Assembly: GCA_947492175.1 (NCBI GenBank)
Contig: CANLMQ010000043.1
Span: 1-46,629, forward strand
Length of the DNA stretch: 46,629 nt
Direction: 5' to 3'
Source of the DNA: an uncultured Draconibacterium sp.
GTDB taxonomy: Bacteria; Bacteroidota; Bacteroidia; Bacteroidales; Prolixibacteraceae
Below the pieces are notes generated by a model. The model worked only from the letters and a program-made list of their open reading frames with translations. It had not been told where the DNA came from and ran no database searches. Below are positions 33,983 to 43,562 of this stretch, piece after piece. Made by a program: the position numbers and the translations under genes. Every line of letters begins with the position of its first letter. Position 1 is the first letter of the stretch.

Positions 33983-35914
33983 ATGCAAAAACGAATTTTA
34001 ATGAAAGCTGTTTTTTATGTTGTATTGATTTGTATTTTAGCTATCGCATCACGAAGTTACGGTAATATCTCTCACTGTTTAAGCGATAGTTTAAGTAATG
34101 CAATTAATACACATACAATTCCCAATGAATTCGATCAAATACTGGGTTTTATTCGTAAGCATAAAGATGAGCTAGGGAATCATTATATTCCGTTGTTAAA
34201 ACAATATTCTCAAAAGGCCAGGCATAATGCTTACGCCAGAGGTGAAATGAAAAGCTATGATTTTATTGGACTAGAATACCGTTATCAGGAAAATTACGAT
34301 ACCGCCTATTTTTACCATACAAAGTCGCTTGAAATGGCCATCCGCCTAAAAGATAGTACACAGATATTTTATAACTATAATAATTTGGGACAGGTTTTTC
34401 GTATGCAAGATATTAATACACTTGCAATCGATTATTTTCATAAGGCTCTGGAGGTTTCAAATGCTGTTGGAAATTTACGTTCTTCTTCGTACACAATGAA
34501 TACGATTGGTGCCACACTAGTTGTTCAGAGAGATTATGAACGAGCTATGAAATACTTTCAAATGTCGTCGGAAATTGCAAGGAAGCGCAACGATAAACGT
34601 ACTTTGGCCTATAACTTCGGTAATATGGGCGAAGTATTTCTGTTAAAAAATCAGCCAGATTCAGCAATGTATTATTTTCAGTTATCGTTGGATTGGTTGG
34701 TCGAATTAAACTCTGATAAAGGTATGGGAGTGGCAGAACATCTTATTGGGCAGGCCTATTTTGGGTTAAAAGAATACGATAAAGCAAAGGAAAAATTTGA
34801 CTTGGCTTTGGTTTATCATAAAAAGGATAACAATCAACGTTATCAAAGCTTGTGTAATTGTTATTTGGGGAAAATTGCCACCGCTCAACATAAATACGAT
34901 TCTGCGATGGAGTATTTAGGTCTGGCAAAAACACAGGCGATAGAAATTAATTCCTTAAAAAATATGGTAGAGGCGTATGATGGTTTTGCTGAGCTATACA
35001 AACAACAAAACCATTGGGAAAAAGCATACGAGGCTAAACTGCAAAGTTTTAATTACAGCGAAAAGATTCTTAATGAAAAAAATAACAGCTCGATTCACGC
35101 CTTGGAAATTGGTTTCGAAACCAAAGAAAAAGAACAAAAAATAGTTCTTCTTTCAGCTGAAAATAAGTTGAAAAACCAGCGACTTCGTGTTGGTGTAATT
35201 TTATTGAGCGTATTAATTGTTATAATCATTTTGATTTTATACATCCTGCAGATTAGAAGAAAACAGGCAAAGTTGGTTCAAACCGATTTACAGCAGCAGG
35301 TACTGCGTTCGCAGATGAATCCGCATTTTATTTATAATGTTTTAGGTTCTATTCAAAATTATATGCTGAGCAACGATTCGAAGAAGGCTGCGGGTTACTT
35401 GTCGCAGTTTGCCGCTTTAACAAGGTCTACGCTCGAGTATTCATCAGAAGAAAGAATTTCGCTAAGCGATGAAATAAAAATGCTTCGAAATTACATGGAA
35501 CTGGAGCAAATGAGAAAACCTGGCTTATTTGAATTTCAAATAGAACACGAGGAAGAACTGGAATCAGACTTTATTCTGGTACCTCCAATGATGATACAAC
35601 CATTTGTGGAAAATGCAATTAAACATGGATTTAAAAACATCGATTACATTGGAAAATTGGTACTTTCAATAAACGATAAGCAGGAATCTGTTGAAGTTGT
35701 AATTCAGGATAATGGCGTTGGAGTCGATATTAATAATAAAAGAAATGAACTGCATCGTTCTATGGCAATGGAAATTTTTGAAAAAAGGAGAAAACTTATT
35801 CAGCATAGGTATAAAAAAGATTTTACATTCAATTTCTCTAATTTAAAGAGTTTAAATTCTGAATTGTCAGGAGTAAAAGTAACCTTGGAAATACCAGTAT
35901 TAGATAATGATTAA
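33983..35914 (+). CDS. TPR-containing LytS-family sensor histidine kinase
   Basis: The 643-residue protein has an N-terminal signal/TM segment (about 5-25), a periplasmic block of TPR repeats (about 70-360; e.g. NNLGQVFRMQD, GNMGEVFLLKNQPDSAMYYF), a coiled segment, a transmembrane helix at 402-424, and a cytoplasmic His_kinase domain with the phosphoacceptor H448 in QMNPHFIYNVLGSIQNYML. The ATPase domain has an N-box FVENAIKHGF (541-550) and a G-box IQDNGVGVDI (574-583). It is the sensor of a two-component pair with the overlapping response regulator. TPR sensors of this type are common in Bacteroidota; the signal is unknown. Confidence 0.95.
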   Translation: MQKRILMKAVFYVVLICILAIASRSYGNISHCLSDSLSNAINTHTIPNEFDQILGFIRKHKDELGNHYIPLLKQYSQKARHNAYARGEMKSYDFIGLEYRYQENYDTAYFYHTKSLEMAIRLKDSTQIFYNYNNLGQVFRMQDINTLAIDYFHKALEVSNAVGNLRSSSYTMNTIGATLVVQRDYERAMKYFQMSSEIARKRNDKRTLAYNFGNMGEVFLLKNQPDSAMYYFQLSLDWLVELNSDKGMGVAEHLIGQAYFGLKEYDKAKEKFDLALVYHKKDNNQRYQSLCNCYLGKIATAQHKYDSAMEYLGLAKTQAIEINSLKNMVEAYDGFAELYKQQNHWEKAYEAKLQSFNYSEKILNEKNNSSIHALEIGFETKEKEQKIVLLSAENKLKNQRLRVGVILLSVLIVIIILILYILQIRRKQAKLVQTDLQQQVLRSQMNPHFIYNVLGSIQNYMLSNDSKKAAGYLSQFAALTRSTLEYSSEERISLSDEIKMLRNYMELEQMRKPGLFEFQIEHEEELESDFILVPPMMIQPFVENAIKHGFKNIDYIGKLVLSINDKQESVEVVIQDNGVGVDINNKRNELHRSMAMEIFEKRRKLIQHRYKKDFTFNFSNLKSLNSELSGVKVTLEIPVLDND

Positions 35915-36656
35915 AGCAGTAATAATAGACGATGAGCTAGCAATGCAACAGGTTAATAGCCGATTGCTGGCTGAATATTTTCCGAATATTAAATTAGCAG
36001 GTACTGCTGGTTCTATAGAAAAAGGCACTCCGTTAATTCAGAGAGAGAATCCCGATTTGGTGTTGCTTGATATTGAATTAAAAGATGGTTCCGGTTTTCA
36101 GTTGCTTCAAGAATTAAAACCTTACCATTTTAAAGTAGTGTTTATTACCGGATTTCATTCATTTGCTATAAAGGCTATTAAATTTAGTGCCCTCGATTAT
36201 ATTGTGAAACCGGTTAACGAAATTGAATTTCAGCAGGCCATACAGCGAGCCATTGATTTAATCGGTAAAAAAGAAAATTTTGGTGAGCAGTTAAATGTTT
36301 TGATGAATTCGCTACAGAATGAGAGCAAAAGTAAAAAGCTAGTGCTTCGCACAGCAGAATCGCTGCATGTAGTAGATGTTTGTGATATTTACTTTTGTAA
36401 AAGCGATAATAGTTATACTACATTTTATTTTAAGGATAATGAAAAAATACTGGTTTCCAAAAGTCTTAAAGACTATGAAAACCTGTTAAGCGAATATGGT
36501 TTTTACAGAACACACCAGTCGTATCTTGTAAATTTAAATCATGTTATAAAGGTTGATAAAAGAGATGGTGGTTTTATCATAATGAAAAATAAAAATGAAG
36601 TTCCTGTTTCAATGCGGCAAATGAAAAAACTTATTTTGCTGCTAAGTAGTCTTTAG
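35907..36656 (+). CDS. LytTR-family response regulator
   Basis: The 249-residue protein has a receiver domain (about 1-120) with D8-D9, phosphoacceptor D55 (LVLLDIELKDG) and the switch lysine in IVKPVNEIEF, then a LytTR DNA-binding domain (about 145-249; RTAESLHVVDVCDIYFCKSD, FYRTHQSYLVNLNHVIKVD). Its start overlaps the kinase stop by 8 bp, giving strict co-expression. Regulated genes probably lie downstream or near; the region after it is rich in exported and outer-membrane proteins. Confidence 0.96.
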   Translation: MIKAVIIDDELAMQQVNSRLLAEYFPNIKLAGTAGSIEKGTPLIQRENPDLVLLDIELKDGSGFQLLQELKPYHFKVVFITGFHSFAIKAIKFSALDYIVKPVNEIEFQQAIQRAIDLIGKKENFGEQLNVLMNSLQNESKSKKLVLRTAESLHVVDVCDIYFCKSDNSYTTFYFKDNEKILVSKSLKDYENLLSEYGFYRTHQSYLVNLNHVIKVDKRDGGFIIMKNKNEVPVSMRQMKKLILLLSSL

Positions 36657-36894
36657 TGTATGCTTATTTCTGCTTTAGAAGTGCAAGTTTTGTTTTTATT
36701 TTGTAGTATGTACAAACCAAACTATTTGAGCTAATAACAATTTGTTTTACTATTCAATTCAGATAAGCAAGAATAGTAAAACACTTTCTCGGAAAAATCT
36801 ATCGGATTCAAGTTTTGTTATTGCATATTCATTTTTGTCTCCACCTCTGACCTCTTTACCATTAAATTTGAAAAAAAATCAAAAATATTTTACA

Positions 36895-38163
36895 ATGAAA
36901 TCCACAAATTCATTTATTGCAATTGCTCTTGTGCTTTTGTTTGCAGCATCTGTCAATGCGCAGGTAAAAAGTGTTGAAAAGGAAGTAGAACGTCAAGGTA
37001 CTCGTCGTATCAATCGTAAAATAGACAAAGGCATTAATAAAGGATTTGATAAAATTGAAGACGGAATTGGAAGTTTATTTGGAAAAAAGAAAAGTAATAA
37101 GAAAGCAGAGCAAGTAAATACTTTGAAGGAAGAGAACTCTCAGTCGGGCTCCGGTAATTCGTCAGCACAAATAGTACCAAAAGCTCAGGAAATGAATGTG
37201 GAATGGAGCCGTTTCGACTTTGTGCCCGGCGATGAAGTAATTTTTGAAGACGGTCCCGGCATGGCGGAAGAAAATGGAGAGTTCCCCAGTCGCTGGGATT
37301 TAGTTGGCGGTGTTGTTGAAATTGCAAGTATGAATAACGAGACTGTGATGATGTTTCGCGAAGGGGACTATAGTGATGGGATTATTCCATATTTGAAAAA
37401 TTCAAAAGAAGATTATTTGCCGAATGTGTTTACCATAGAGTTTGATTGTTTTTTCGGAACAGGATATTCGGGCAGATATTTTGTGAGCTTTTACGACCGC
37501 AAAAATCAAAAGTATAGTGGAGAGGGCCTTGATATCAACGTGAATGCAATGGAACTGGGAGATTCTGAACAGACATATCCGGGAAGAGAACGTAGCAATA
37601 CTGATGAAACAGGTGGTTGGAGACATATTTCAATTGCTTATACAAAGGGCAAAATGAAGTGTTACATGGACGATACCCGTTTAATTAATATTCCACATTA
37701 TGAAGGAAATCCAACCGGATTAACTCTTGCCGCCGAAGTGTCCTCTAGCGATGAAACTAAAAAGTTTATTAAAAACATCCGTATTGCCAAAGGTGGTGTA
37801 AAATATTACGATCGTGTAATGCAGGACGGCAAAATTATTTGCAACGGCATACGTTTTGAAGTTGGAAAAGCCACGCTAAAACCAGAAAGTATGGGACCTA
37901 TCAATAAGATTTATGAGCTAATGACCAAGCAGGCCGACCTGAAATTTAGCGTAGAAGGGCACACCGATGCAGATGGCGACGAGACAAAAAACCAAACACT
38001 TTCGGAACAACGAGCTAAAACCGTAATGGAGCAACTTGTTAGTATGGGTATTTCGGCAGACCGTCTTAGCAGCAAAGGTTTTGGCGAAAAAACACCACTC
38101 GACGACAATAACACTTCCGAGGGCAAAGCAAATAACAGACGTGTTGAATTTGTAAAATTTTAG
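36895..38163 (+). CDS. OmpA-family outer-membrane or periplasmic protein
   Basis: I choose the ATG at 36895, giving 422 residues with a signal peptide (MKSTNSFIAIALVLLFAASVNAQ); the open frame begins 153 bp earlier without a plausible signal. After a lysine-rich segment (about 28-70), a central domain (90-310) shows a concanavalin-like pattern with WDLVGGVVEIASM and HISIAYTKGKMKCYMDDTRL. The C-terminal OmpA domain (about 315-422) has the peptidoglycan-binding motif EGHTDADGDETKNQTLSEQRA and SSKGFGEKTPL. It probably tethers the outer membrane to peptidoglycan. It is 240 bp after the response regulator. Confidence 0.9.
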   Translation: MKSTNSFIAIALVLLFAASVNAQVKSVEKEVERQGTRRINRKIDKGINKGFDKIEDGIGSLFGKKKSNKKAEQVNTLKEENSQSGSGNSSAQIVPKAQEMNVEWSRFDFVPGDEVIFEDGPGMAEENGEFPSRWDLVGGVVEIASMNNETVMMFREGDYSDGIIPYLKNSKEDYLPNVFTIEFDCFFGTGYSGRYFVSFYDRKNQKYSGEGLDINVNAMELGDSEQTYPGRERSNTDETGGWRHISIAYTKGKMKCYMDDTRLINIPHYEGNPTGLTLAAEVSSSDETKKFIKNIRIAKGGVKYYDRVMQDGKIICNGIRFEVGKATLKPESMGPINKIYELMTKQADLKFSVEGHTDADGDETKNQTLSEQRAKTVMEQLVSMGISADRLSSKGFGEKTPLDDNNTSEGKANNRRVEFVKF

Positions 38164-38324
38164 AGTGGTGTTGCAATTTATTTCCAGGATTGAAATAGAT
38201 GCTTAAAATAGTAAATATTGAATTTGTCGTAAATAAGTAAGGGCAACCGCTTACATAATTATGGAGTGCAGAATCAGATGCATGTAAAATAAAACCCAAC
38301 CTAGAAATTTAAACCTGAATTACA

Positions 38325-38816
38325 ATGAAAAAGAGACAATCTGTTTTAGGAACGCTAACTTTTGCAGTTGTATTTTTTATGGCTGGATTACTGGCATATC
38401 AACATTTAACCAAACCTATTGCCAAAGAAGCAGAAGCCTCAAAAGAATGGGCGACAACAATGGGAATTGTAACCATGTCAAAAATAAGCAGTACTCGCGA
38501 TAGTGATGGAAAAACGATGTATTCTGCAAATGTGGAGTATGTTTACTCTGTCGGAGACAAGGAGTTTAATGGTGTTAGAATTCGAACAGTAGATGGTTCT
38601 ACCAGCTTAAAAAGTAGTGTTGAAAAAGTGCTTAGAAAATTTCCCAAGGGGGCAAAAGTTGAGGTGCACTATAATCCGGAGTCTCCTGATACAGCGGTTC
38701 TTAAACCTGGGACGGGATTTGTTCTTGGAATAATCCTAAAATTACCTCTGTTTTTCTGTATTGTTTCTGTGTTAATGGTGTTGAACCTATTCAAACGTAT
38801 TATGTTTGGACGATAA
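38325..38816 (+). CDS. DUF3592-domain membrane protein
   Basis: The 163-residue protein has an N-terminal transmembrane helix (about 8-26), an extracytoplasmic domain (about 45-125) with GIVTMSKISSTRDSDGKTMY and VHYNPESPDTAVLKPG, and a C-terminal helix (about 130-152). This matches DUF3592, a family of unknown function. It lies 44 bp upstream of the AIM24 gene and is probably in the same transcript. Confidence 0.82.
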   Translation: MKKRQSVLGTLTFAVVFFMAGLLAYQHLTKPIAKEAEASKEWATTMGIVTMSKISSTRDSDGKTMYSANVEYVYSVGDKEFNGVRIRTVDGSTSLKSSVEKVLRKFPKGAKVEVHYNPESPDTAVLKPGTGFVLGIILKLPLFFCIVSVLMVLNLFKRIMFGR

Positions 38817-38859
38817 TGATTTAAAATAATTAGAAAATAATAGAACATAATTTAAAAAA

Positions 38860-39630
38860 ATGAAATCACACGAAGTAGATTACAAAATCGGAGGTCACGA
38901 CATTCAGTATGTTGAGATTGAATTAGACCCACAGGAAACCGTAATTGCCGAAGCCGGTGCCATGTTGTACATGAAAGAAGGCATAGAATTTAAAGCAAAA
39001 ATGGGAGATGGATCAGAGCCTGAAAAAGGATTGTTTGGGAAGTTACTCTCGGCTGCTTCACGTAAAATATCAGGAGAATCAGTTTTTATCACTCATTTTA
39101 CACATCAGGGATTTGGTAAAAGCCACGTTGCCTTTGCAGCTCCGTATCCTGGAACAATTGTGCCAATAGAACTGGGACAGCTTGGAGGCTCTGTAATTGT
39201 TCAGCGTGATGCATTTTTATGCGCAGCTCTGGGAACAAAAATAAGCATGCACTTTAACCGAAAACTTGGAGCTGGATTTTTTGGTGGCGAAGGTTTTATT
39301 CTGCAAAAATTACAAGGCGATGGTCGGGCATTTATTCACGCCGGGGGAACGCTTATAGAGCACGATCTAAATGGTGAAACCCTTCGGGTTGATACCGGTT
39401 GTGTGGTAGGATTTCAGGAAGGAATTGACTTTAGTATTGAACAGGCAGGAAATTTGAAATCGATGGTTTTTGGTGGCGAAGGATTGTTTTTGGCAACCTT
39501 ACGTGGAACAGGTAAGGTTTGGTTACAATCGATGCCCATTAGCAAATTAATTAGTCAGCTATCGGTTGGTGGCCCCAATAGCCGTAAAGAAGATACCGGC
39601 GGTTTGTTAAACAGTTTACTGGAAGGATAA
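38860..39630 (+). CDS. TIGR00266/AIM24-family protein
   Basis: The 256-residue protein belongs to the AIM24/TIGR00266 beta-rich family: GGHDIQYVEIELDPQETVIAEAGAM at the start (split here for length: IQYVEIELDPQETVIAEAGA), TLIEHDLNGETLRVDTGCVV in the middle, and VFGGEGLFLATLRGTGKVWLQ near the end. Function is unknown, although the yeast mitochondrial member affects inner-membrane organisation. There is no signal peptide. Pairing with a DUF3592 membrane protein suggests a membrane-related role. Confidence 0.9.
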   Translation: MKSHEVDYKIGGHDIQYVEIELDPQETVIAEAGAMLYMKEGIEFKAKMGDGSEPEKGLFGKLLSAASRKISGESVFITHFTHQGFGKSHVAFAAPYPGTIVPIELGQLGGSVIVQRDAFLCAALGTKISMHFNRKLGAGFFGGEGFILQKLQGDGRAFIHAGGTLIEHDLNGETLRVDTGCVVGFQEGIDFSIEQAGNLKSMVFGGEGLFLATLRGTGKVWLQSMPISKLISQLSVGGPNSRKEDTGGLLNSLLEG

Positions 39631-39763
39631 TACACAAATCTTGTTTTTCGAATTGACTGCAGGAATAAAAAATCGGGCAGAATAGAATATCTATGCCTTG
39701 CCCCGACAAAAAAGAATACAAAAATAAAAACACATTAATTATTAATTTTTAAACATTATTTAA

Positions 39764-40276
39764 ATGAAAACTCTTTTAAAATCACTTTTAGCATTAATCC
39801 TGTTTTTTGTAGTTGCCCAATCTCAGGCACAAATTAGTGTTGGTGGCGGTTTATGGTACGGTAGCGATATTAGCAGTATCGGTATTAGCGTGAACGGAAA
39901 ATATGCATTTAACGAGAAATGGAGTGCAGCGCCTGCATTTACTTATTTCCTGGAAAAAGACTATGTAAAATGGTCGGCTCTTGATTTTGATGCAAATTAT
40001 GCAATAACAGAAATTGAAAATGTTGGTTCTCTTTACGGTATTGGAGGACTTAGTATAACTTTTTGGAAAGTAGATTTCGATACTAGTTATGATATGGGAG
40101 ATTTGGGAGTATATGATATAGATCTGGATGCAAACGGATCTGATGTAGGTCTTAACCTTGGGGTGGGCCTAAATGTCGTAACATCAGATAAGTTTGCGAT
40201 TGCTCCCGAAATAAAATATACCGTTAGTGATGGAGGATATCTTCGAATTGGTGCAAAAATTCTATTTGGGATATAA
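39764..40276 (+). CDS. Small outer-membrane beta-barrel protein
   Basis: The 170-residue protein has a signal peptide (MKTLLKSLLALILFFVVAQSQA) and alternating polar and hydrophobic strands that end YLRIGAKILFGI, like other eight-stranded OmpW/OmpX-type barrels. Glycine and tyrosine content is high. No functional motif is visible. Confidence 0.82.
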   Translation: MKTLLKSLLALILFFVVAQSQAQISVGGGLWYGSDISSIGISVNGKYAFNEKWSAAPAFTYFLEKDYVKWSALDFDANYAITEIENVGSLYGIGGLSITFWKVDFDTSYDMGDLGVYDIDLDANGSDVGLNLGVGLNVVTSDKFAIAPEIKYTVSDGGYLRIGAKILFGI

Positions 40277-40288
40277 AAAAACTTAACT

Positions 40289-40405
40289 GAAGAGGTTTTT
40301 TAAGGTCAGTATATCTGATTTATAATTACTAACTGATTTGCCGCCGGAATGGTGTATGTTAGAATTTGAATGTTACGATAAATCTGATTTTTGAAAAACC
40401 TCTTC
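40289..40405. repeat. 12-bp inverted repeat enclosing 93 nt
   Basis: GAAGAGGTTTTT (40289-40300) pairs perfectly with AAAAACCTCTTC (40394-40405). The arms begin 13 bp after the barrel gene's stop. The enclosed 93 nt may fold further. It could be a long terminator, a structured RNA or a small repeat element. Confidence 0.5.
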
Positions 40406-40485
40406 GCTTTAATAATTTCGGAATTGCAGTGTTAGCTGATAAATAAACACACTTTTTTGTTACAAATACCACCTAATTATATAGA

Positions 40486-41535
40486 ATGAAAAAATTATTA
40501 ATTGTTTTGTTGTCAGTTTTCAGCCTTAATATTCAAGCGCAAGAAGCAAAAAGGTATGGTGTTAAATCGGGTTTTATTAAGTACGAACTATCTGGAAATA
40601 CCAAAGGAACCAAAGAGCTTTGGTGGGACGATTACGGAACAAAAACCTGTGAACTGGAGAAATCAACTACCACCACAAAAATATTTGGCATTAAAAATAC
40701 CGAAGAAAAGAATTCATGCACCGTTGTCGTAAATGATAAGTTTTGGGTAGCTGATTATATTGCCAACCAGGGGGCAAACGGTACCATTCCATATTACAAC
40801 GGAGGCCAGAAAGTGGTAAGTGAAATGACTGAAAAAGAGCAACAGGAATTTGCTGACGAGGTACTTGCTAAAATGGGAGGACAAAAAGTTGGCACCGAAA
40901 ATTTGAATGGTTATGCATGCGATATTATAAAATTAATGGGTATTAAATCGTGGATATATAAAGGGTTGGTATTAAGGGTTGAAGGTAAGATTATGGGGAT
41001 TGAAGCCAACGAATTGTTTGTTGAGTTTAAACCCAATTCAAGTGTTTCTGCTTCTAAATTTAATCCTCCTTCAGATGTTCAGTTCGAAGACATGAGCAGT
41101 GCAACAGGTGGTTTTATGGGGGCACCGGATGCTTTTGATGAGGAAATGGAAGACGAGAATGATGAGGAAACAATCGCTATAGATTATTCCTTCGATAAGT
41201 TTAAGAAAATTGTTAATGCATGTAATGTCGAGGGCTATCGTTGTGTTACTGTTAATTCATTTGAGGGGATGCACTCGGCTTCGTTTATGAAGGGGATGAA
41301 CAGTGTAATGGTTATCGCTCAGTCGGATAAAAATTTTGATAATGACGATGAGTTGAATTCTTTTGATTCATTTAAACACAATGGGCACACTTGTCATTTT
41401 GGTGAAGTGGAAGAAGAGAATGGAGCGGCACTTATTGTTGAATACCCATCGGATGATATGATTGTTACGATTATGGCAATACCCGGAAAGAGTAAAGATG
41501 AATTATTGAAAATCGAAGATAAATTACGCTTCTAA
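40486..41535 (+). CDS. Unknown exported protein
   Basis: The 349-residue protein has a signal peptide (MKKLLIVLLSVFSLNIQAQ). I do not recognise the family. The first half (20-205) resembles extracytoplasmic beta-rich proteins with KSGFIKYELSGNTKGTKELW and a short conserved-looking LNGYACDIIKLMG. A very acidic linker (about 214-226: DEEMEDENDEE) leads to a second domain (230-349) with a phosphate-free, cysteine-containing fold (NACNVEGYRCVTV, HNGHTCHFGEV). It could be a periplasmic or surface protein co-regulated with the other exported genes here. Confidence 0.75.
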   Translation: MKKLLIVLLSVFSLNIQAQEAKRYGVKSGFIKYELSGNTKGTKELWWDDYGTKTCELEKSTTTTKIFGIKNTEEKNSCTVVVNDKFWVADYIANQGANGTIPYYNGGQKVVSEMTEKEQQEFADEVLAKMGGQKVGTENLNGYACDIIKLMGIKSWIYKGLVLRVEGKIMGIEANELFVEFKPNSSVSASKFNPPSDVQFEDMSSATGGFMGAPDAFDEEMEDENDEETIAIDYSFDKFKKIVNACNVEGYRCVTVNSFEGMHSASFMKGMNSVMVIAQSDKNFDNDDELNSFDSFKHNGHTCHFGEVEEENGAALIVEYPSDDMIVTIMAIPGKSKDELLKIEDKLRF

Positions 41536-41649
41536 TACAGAATTATTATAATTTTTGCCACACTCTTTTTCGGCAAACAAAACAGAGACTCATTTGTTTT
41601 ATTTTCTTATTTTGTATATCATACGTTCAATTCTATAAAAAAAACAAAA

Positions 41650-42516
41650 ATGAGAAATCTGCTTACACTACTTTTATTATTCCCGTTAATTGCGCTGGCA
41701 CAAAACGACGCAAAAAAAGACACTTTTTGGACAACCTCCGGAACAACCACCCTAAACTTTTCCCAGGTTTCGTTAAGCAACTGGGCAGCAGGTGGTAAAA
41801 GTTCCATGTCGGGGGTTATGATGTTAAATCTGTCGGCCAATTATAAAAAGGATAAGCTGAGCTGGGACAATACTTTCGATTTCCGATATGGCTTTTTAAA
41901 GGAAGAAGACATGAGCTTACGAAAATCGGATGATAAAATTGATATTAGCTCAAAACTGGGAATCCAGGCCAAAGGGAACTGGAATTACTCGGGTTTGTTA
42001 AACTTTAAGTCGCAGTTTGCAAATGGTTATAACTATCCCGATACTGAGAATGTTATTTCAAAATTTATGGCTCCCGGGTATCTTACTTTAGGTTTGGGTA
42101 TGGATTATAAAACCAATAATTTTTCGGCATTACTGGCGCCGGTTTCCGGAAAATTTACGTTTGTTACCGATAGCGATCTTTCAGATGCAGGGGCTTTTGG
42201 AGTAGATCCCGGCGATAAAACAAGAAGTGAATTGGGGGCAACCGCCAAATTTGAGTATAAAACCGATATAATGAAAAACGTATCGTTTACTACAAAACTC
42301 GATTTGTTTTCAAATTATCTTAAAAATCCGCAAAATATTGATATCGACTGGACTGCCCAAATTAACATGAAAGTAAATGATTACCTGTCGGCCAATATTA
42401 TTACGCAACTGATTTATGACGACGATGTTGATATTGTTGATCCTGATACAGGCATAGGCTCTCCAAAAATACAGTTTATGGAAATGTTTGGTGTGGGGCT
42501 GACGTTTAAGTTTTAG
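41650..42516 (+). CDS. DUF3078 outer-membrane protein
   Basis: The 288-residue protein has a signal peptide (MRNLLTLLLLFPLIALAQ) and the DUF3078 start FWTTSGTTTLNFSQVSLSNW (about 26-45), with many amphipathic strands and an ending MEMFGVGLTFKF typical of outer-membrane barrels. The family is restricted to Bacteroidota and has no known function. A strong terminator follows. Confidence 0.92.
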   Translation: MRNLLTLLLLFPLIALAQNDAKKDTFWTTSGTTTLNFSQVSLSNWAAGGKSSMSGVMMLNLSANYKKDKLSWDNTFDFRYGFLKEEDMSLRKSDDKIDISSKLGIQAKGNWNYSGLLNFKSQFANGYNYPDTENVISKFMAPGYLTLGLGMDYKTNNFSALLAPVSGKFTFVTDSDLSDAGAFGVDPGDKTRSELGATAKFEYKTDIMKNVSFTTKLDLFSNYLKNPQNIDIDWTAQINMKVNDYLSANIITQLIYDDDVDIVDPDTGIGSPKIQFMEMFGVGLTFKF

Positions 42517-42541
42517 AAGAATATATAATCAAATAAAGGCC

Positions 42542-42579
42542 GAACCGTTTCTTTACATAAAGGAACGGTTCTTTTTTTT
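42542..42579 (+). terminator. Terminator of the DUF3078 gene
   Basis: The stem GAACCGTT-CTTTA / TAAAG-AACGGTTC closes on a CA loop with one T-G mismatch in the stem, and is followed by eight T. It is a strong intrinsic terminator. Confidence 0.9.
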
Positions 42580-42651
42580 ATTAAATTCAATTTCTTTTGT
42601 AACTTTTTTCCGGGTGCTTGTATCTAAGCCGCGAATTTAAAACAATAAAAC

Positions 42652-43014
42652 ATGAGGAATTTTGATATAACTTTGATTTGGCTTGGTTTTTTTGCCGCAG
42701 TTTTTTTAGCATGGTACTTTTATATTAAAGCGCGTAACAAAGAGCGAATGGCTTTAATCGAAAGCGGGAAAGATGTTTCTGAGATCTATTCGAAACAGGA
42801 AATTAAATTTAGGTTTCCGTGGTTAAAACTGGGAGTAATTGGAACCGGTTTTTCTTTCGGAATGCTTGTTGCCTTCTTTTCTGTAGAGATTGCTTTGAAT
42901 GAAATGAAACTGGATTACCGCATTCAGGAGGAACCAATCCTTTTTGGTATTGTATCGCTGTTTACTGCCATTTCAATCATTGTTGCTTATTTCGTAGATA
43001 AACCGAAAAAATAG
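42652..43014 (+). CDS. DUF6249-domain membrane protein
   Basis: The 120-residue protein has three hydrophobic helices (about 8-25, 58-78 and 94-113). The cytoplasmic part ARNKERMALIESGKDVSEIY is typical of DUF6249, which is often found immediately upstream of an ECF sigma gene in Bacteroidota. It may act as or with an anti-sigma factor. Its TAG stop touches the start codon of the sigma gene. Confidence 0.85.
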   Translation: MRNFDITLIWLGFFAAVFLAWYFYIKARNKERMALIESGKDVSEIYSKQEIKFRFPWLKLGVIGTGFSFGMLVAFFSVEIALNEMKLDYRIQEEPILFGIVSLFTAISIIVAYFVDKPKK

Positions 43015-43557
43015 TTGGTAGAAACACTCTACATAAAAAAGGTTTTAAACGGCGACACGGAGGCTTTTCGGTATTTTGTATCACAGTACAAAGACCTGGC
43101 TTTTTCGGTTGCCGTTTCGGTGGTAAAAGACGAATTTACTGCCGCCGATGTGGTGCAGGAAGCTTTTGTAAAGGCGTACCAGAACCTAAAATCGTTTAAA
43201 GGGAAATCTAAATTTTCGACTTGGTTTATACGCATTGTAGTTAACGAATCGTATAAAATTGTTCTGCGGAACAAAGTAACATACACCAATGACCTTTTGG
43301 AGCTGGAAGAGATTTCGAAAGATGAACTAAAGGAAGCCGATCAGAAATTTTTTGTAAACGAAGTGCTAAAAATAATGGCTCCCAACGAAAGTTTGGTTTT
43401 ACGCTTGTTTTATCTGAATGAAAACAACATTGCTGAGATTTGTGAAATGACCGGATGGACGGAATCGAAAGTAAAAGTTACCTTGCACCGGGCCCGAAAG
43501 TCGATGGAACATACTATGAGAAAATTGCTGAATAAAGAAGTTGAATCATTAATTTGA
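43015..43557 (+). CDS. ECF-type RNA polymerase sigma factor
   Basis: The 180-residue protein has sigma-70 region 2 (about 10-80; DVVQEAFVKAYQNLKSFKG) and region 4 (about 120-170; APNESLVLRLFYLNENNIAE, GWTESKVKVTLHRARKSM). The start is TTG at 43015, directly after the upstream TAG stop; it gives the normal VLNGDTEAFRYFV N-terminus. It overlaps the next frame, so DUF6249, sigma and the membrane protein form a tight operon. ECF factors respond to envelope signals through an anti-sigma factor. Confidence 0.95.
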   Translation: MVETLYIKKVLNGDTEAFRYFVSQYKDLAFSVAVSVVKDEFTAADVVQEAFVKAYQNLKSFKGKSKFSTWFIRIVVNESYKIVLRNKVTYTNDLLELEEISKDELKEADQKFFVNEVLKIMAPNESLVLRLFYLNENNIAEICEMTGWTESKVKVTLHRARKSMEHTMRKLLNKEVESLI

Positions 43558-43562
43558 GCGGA

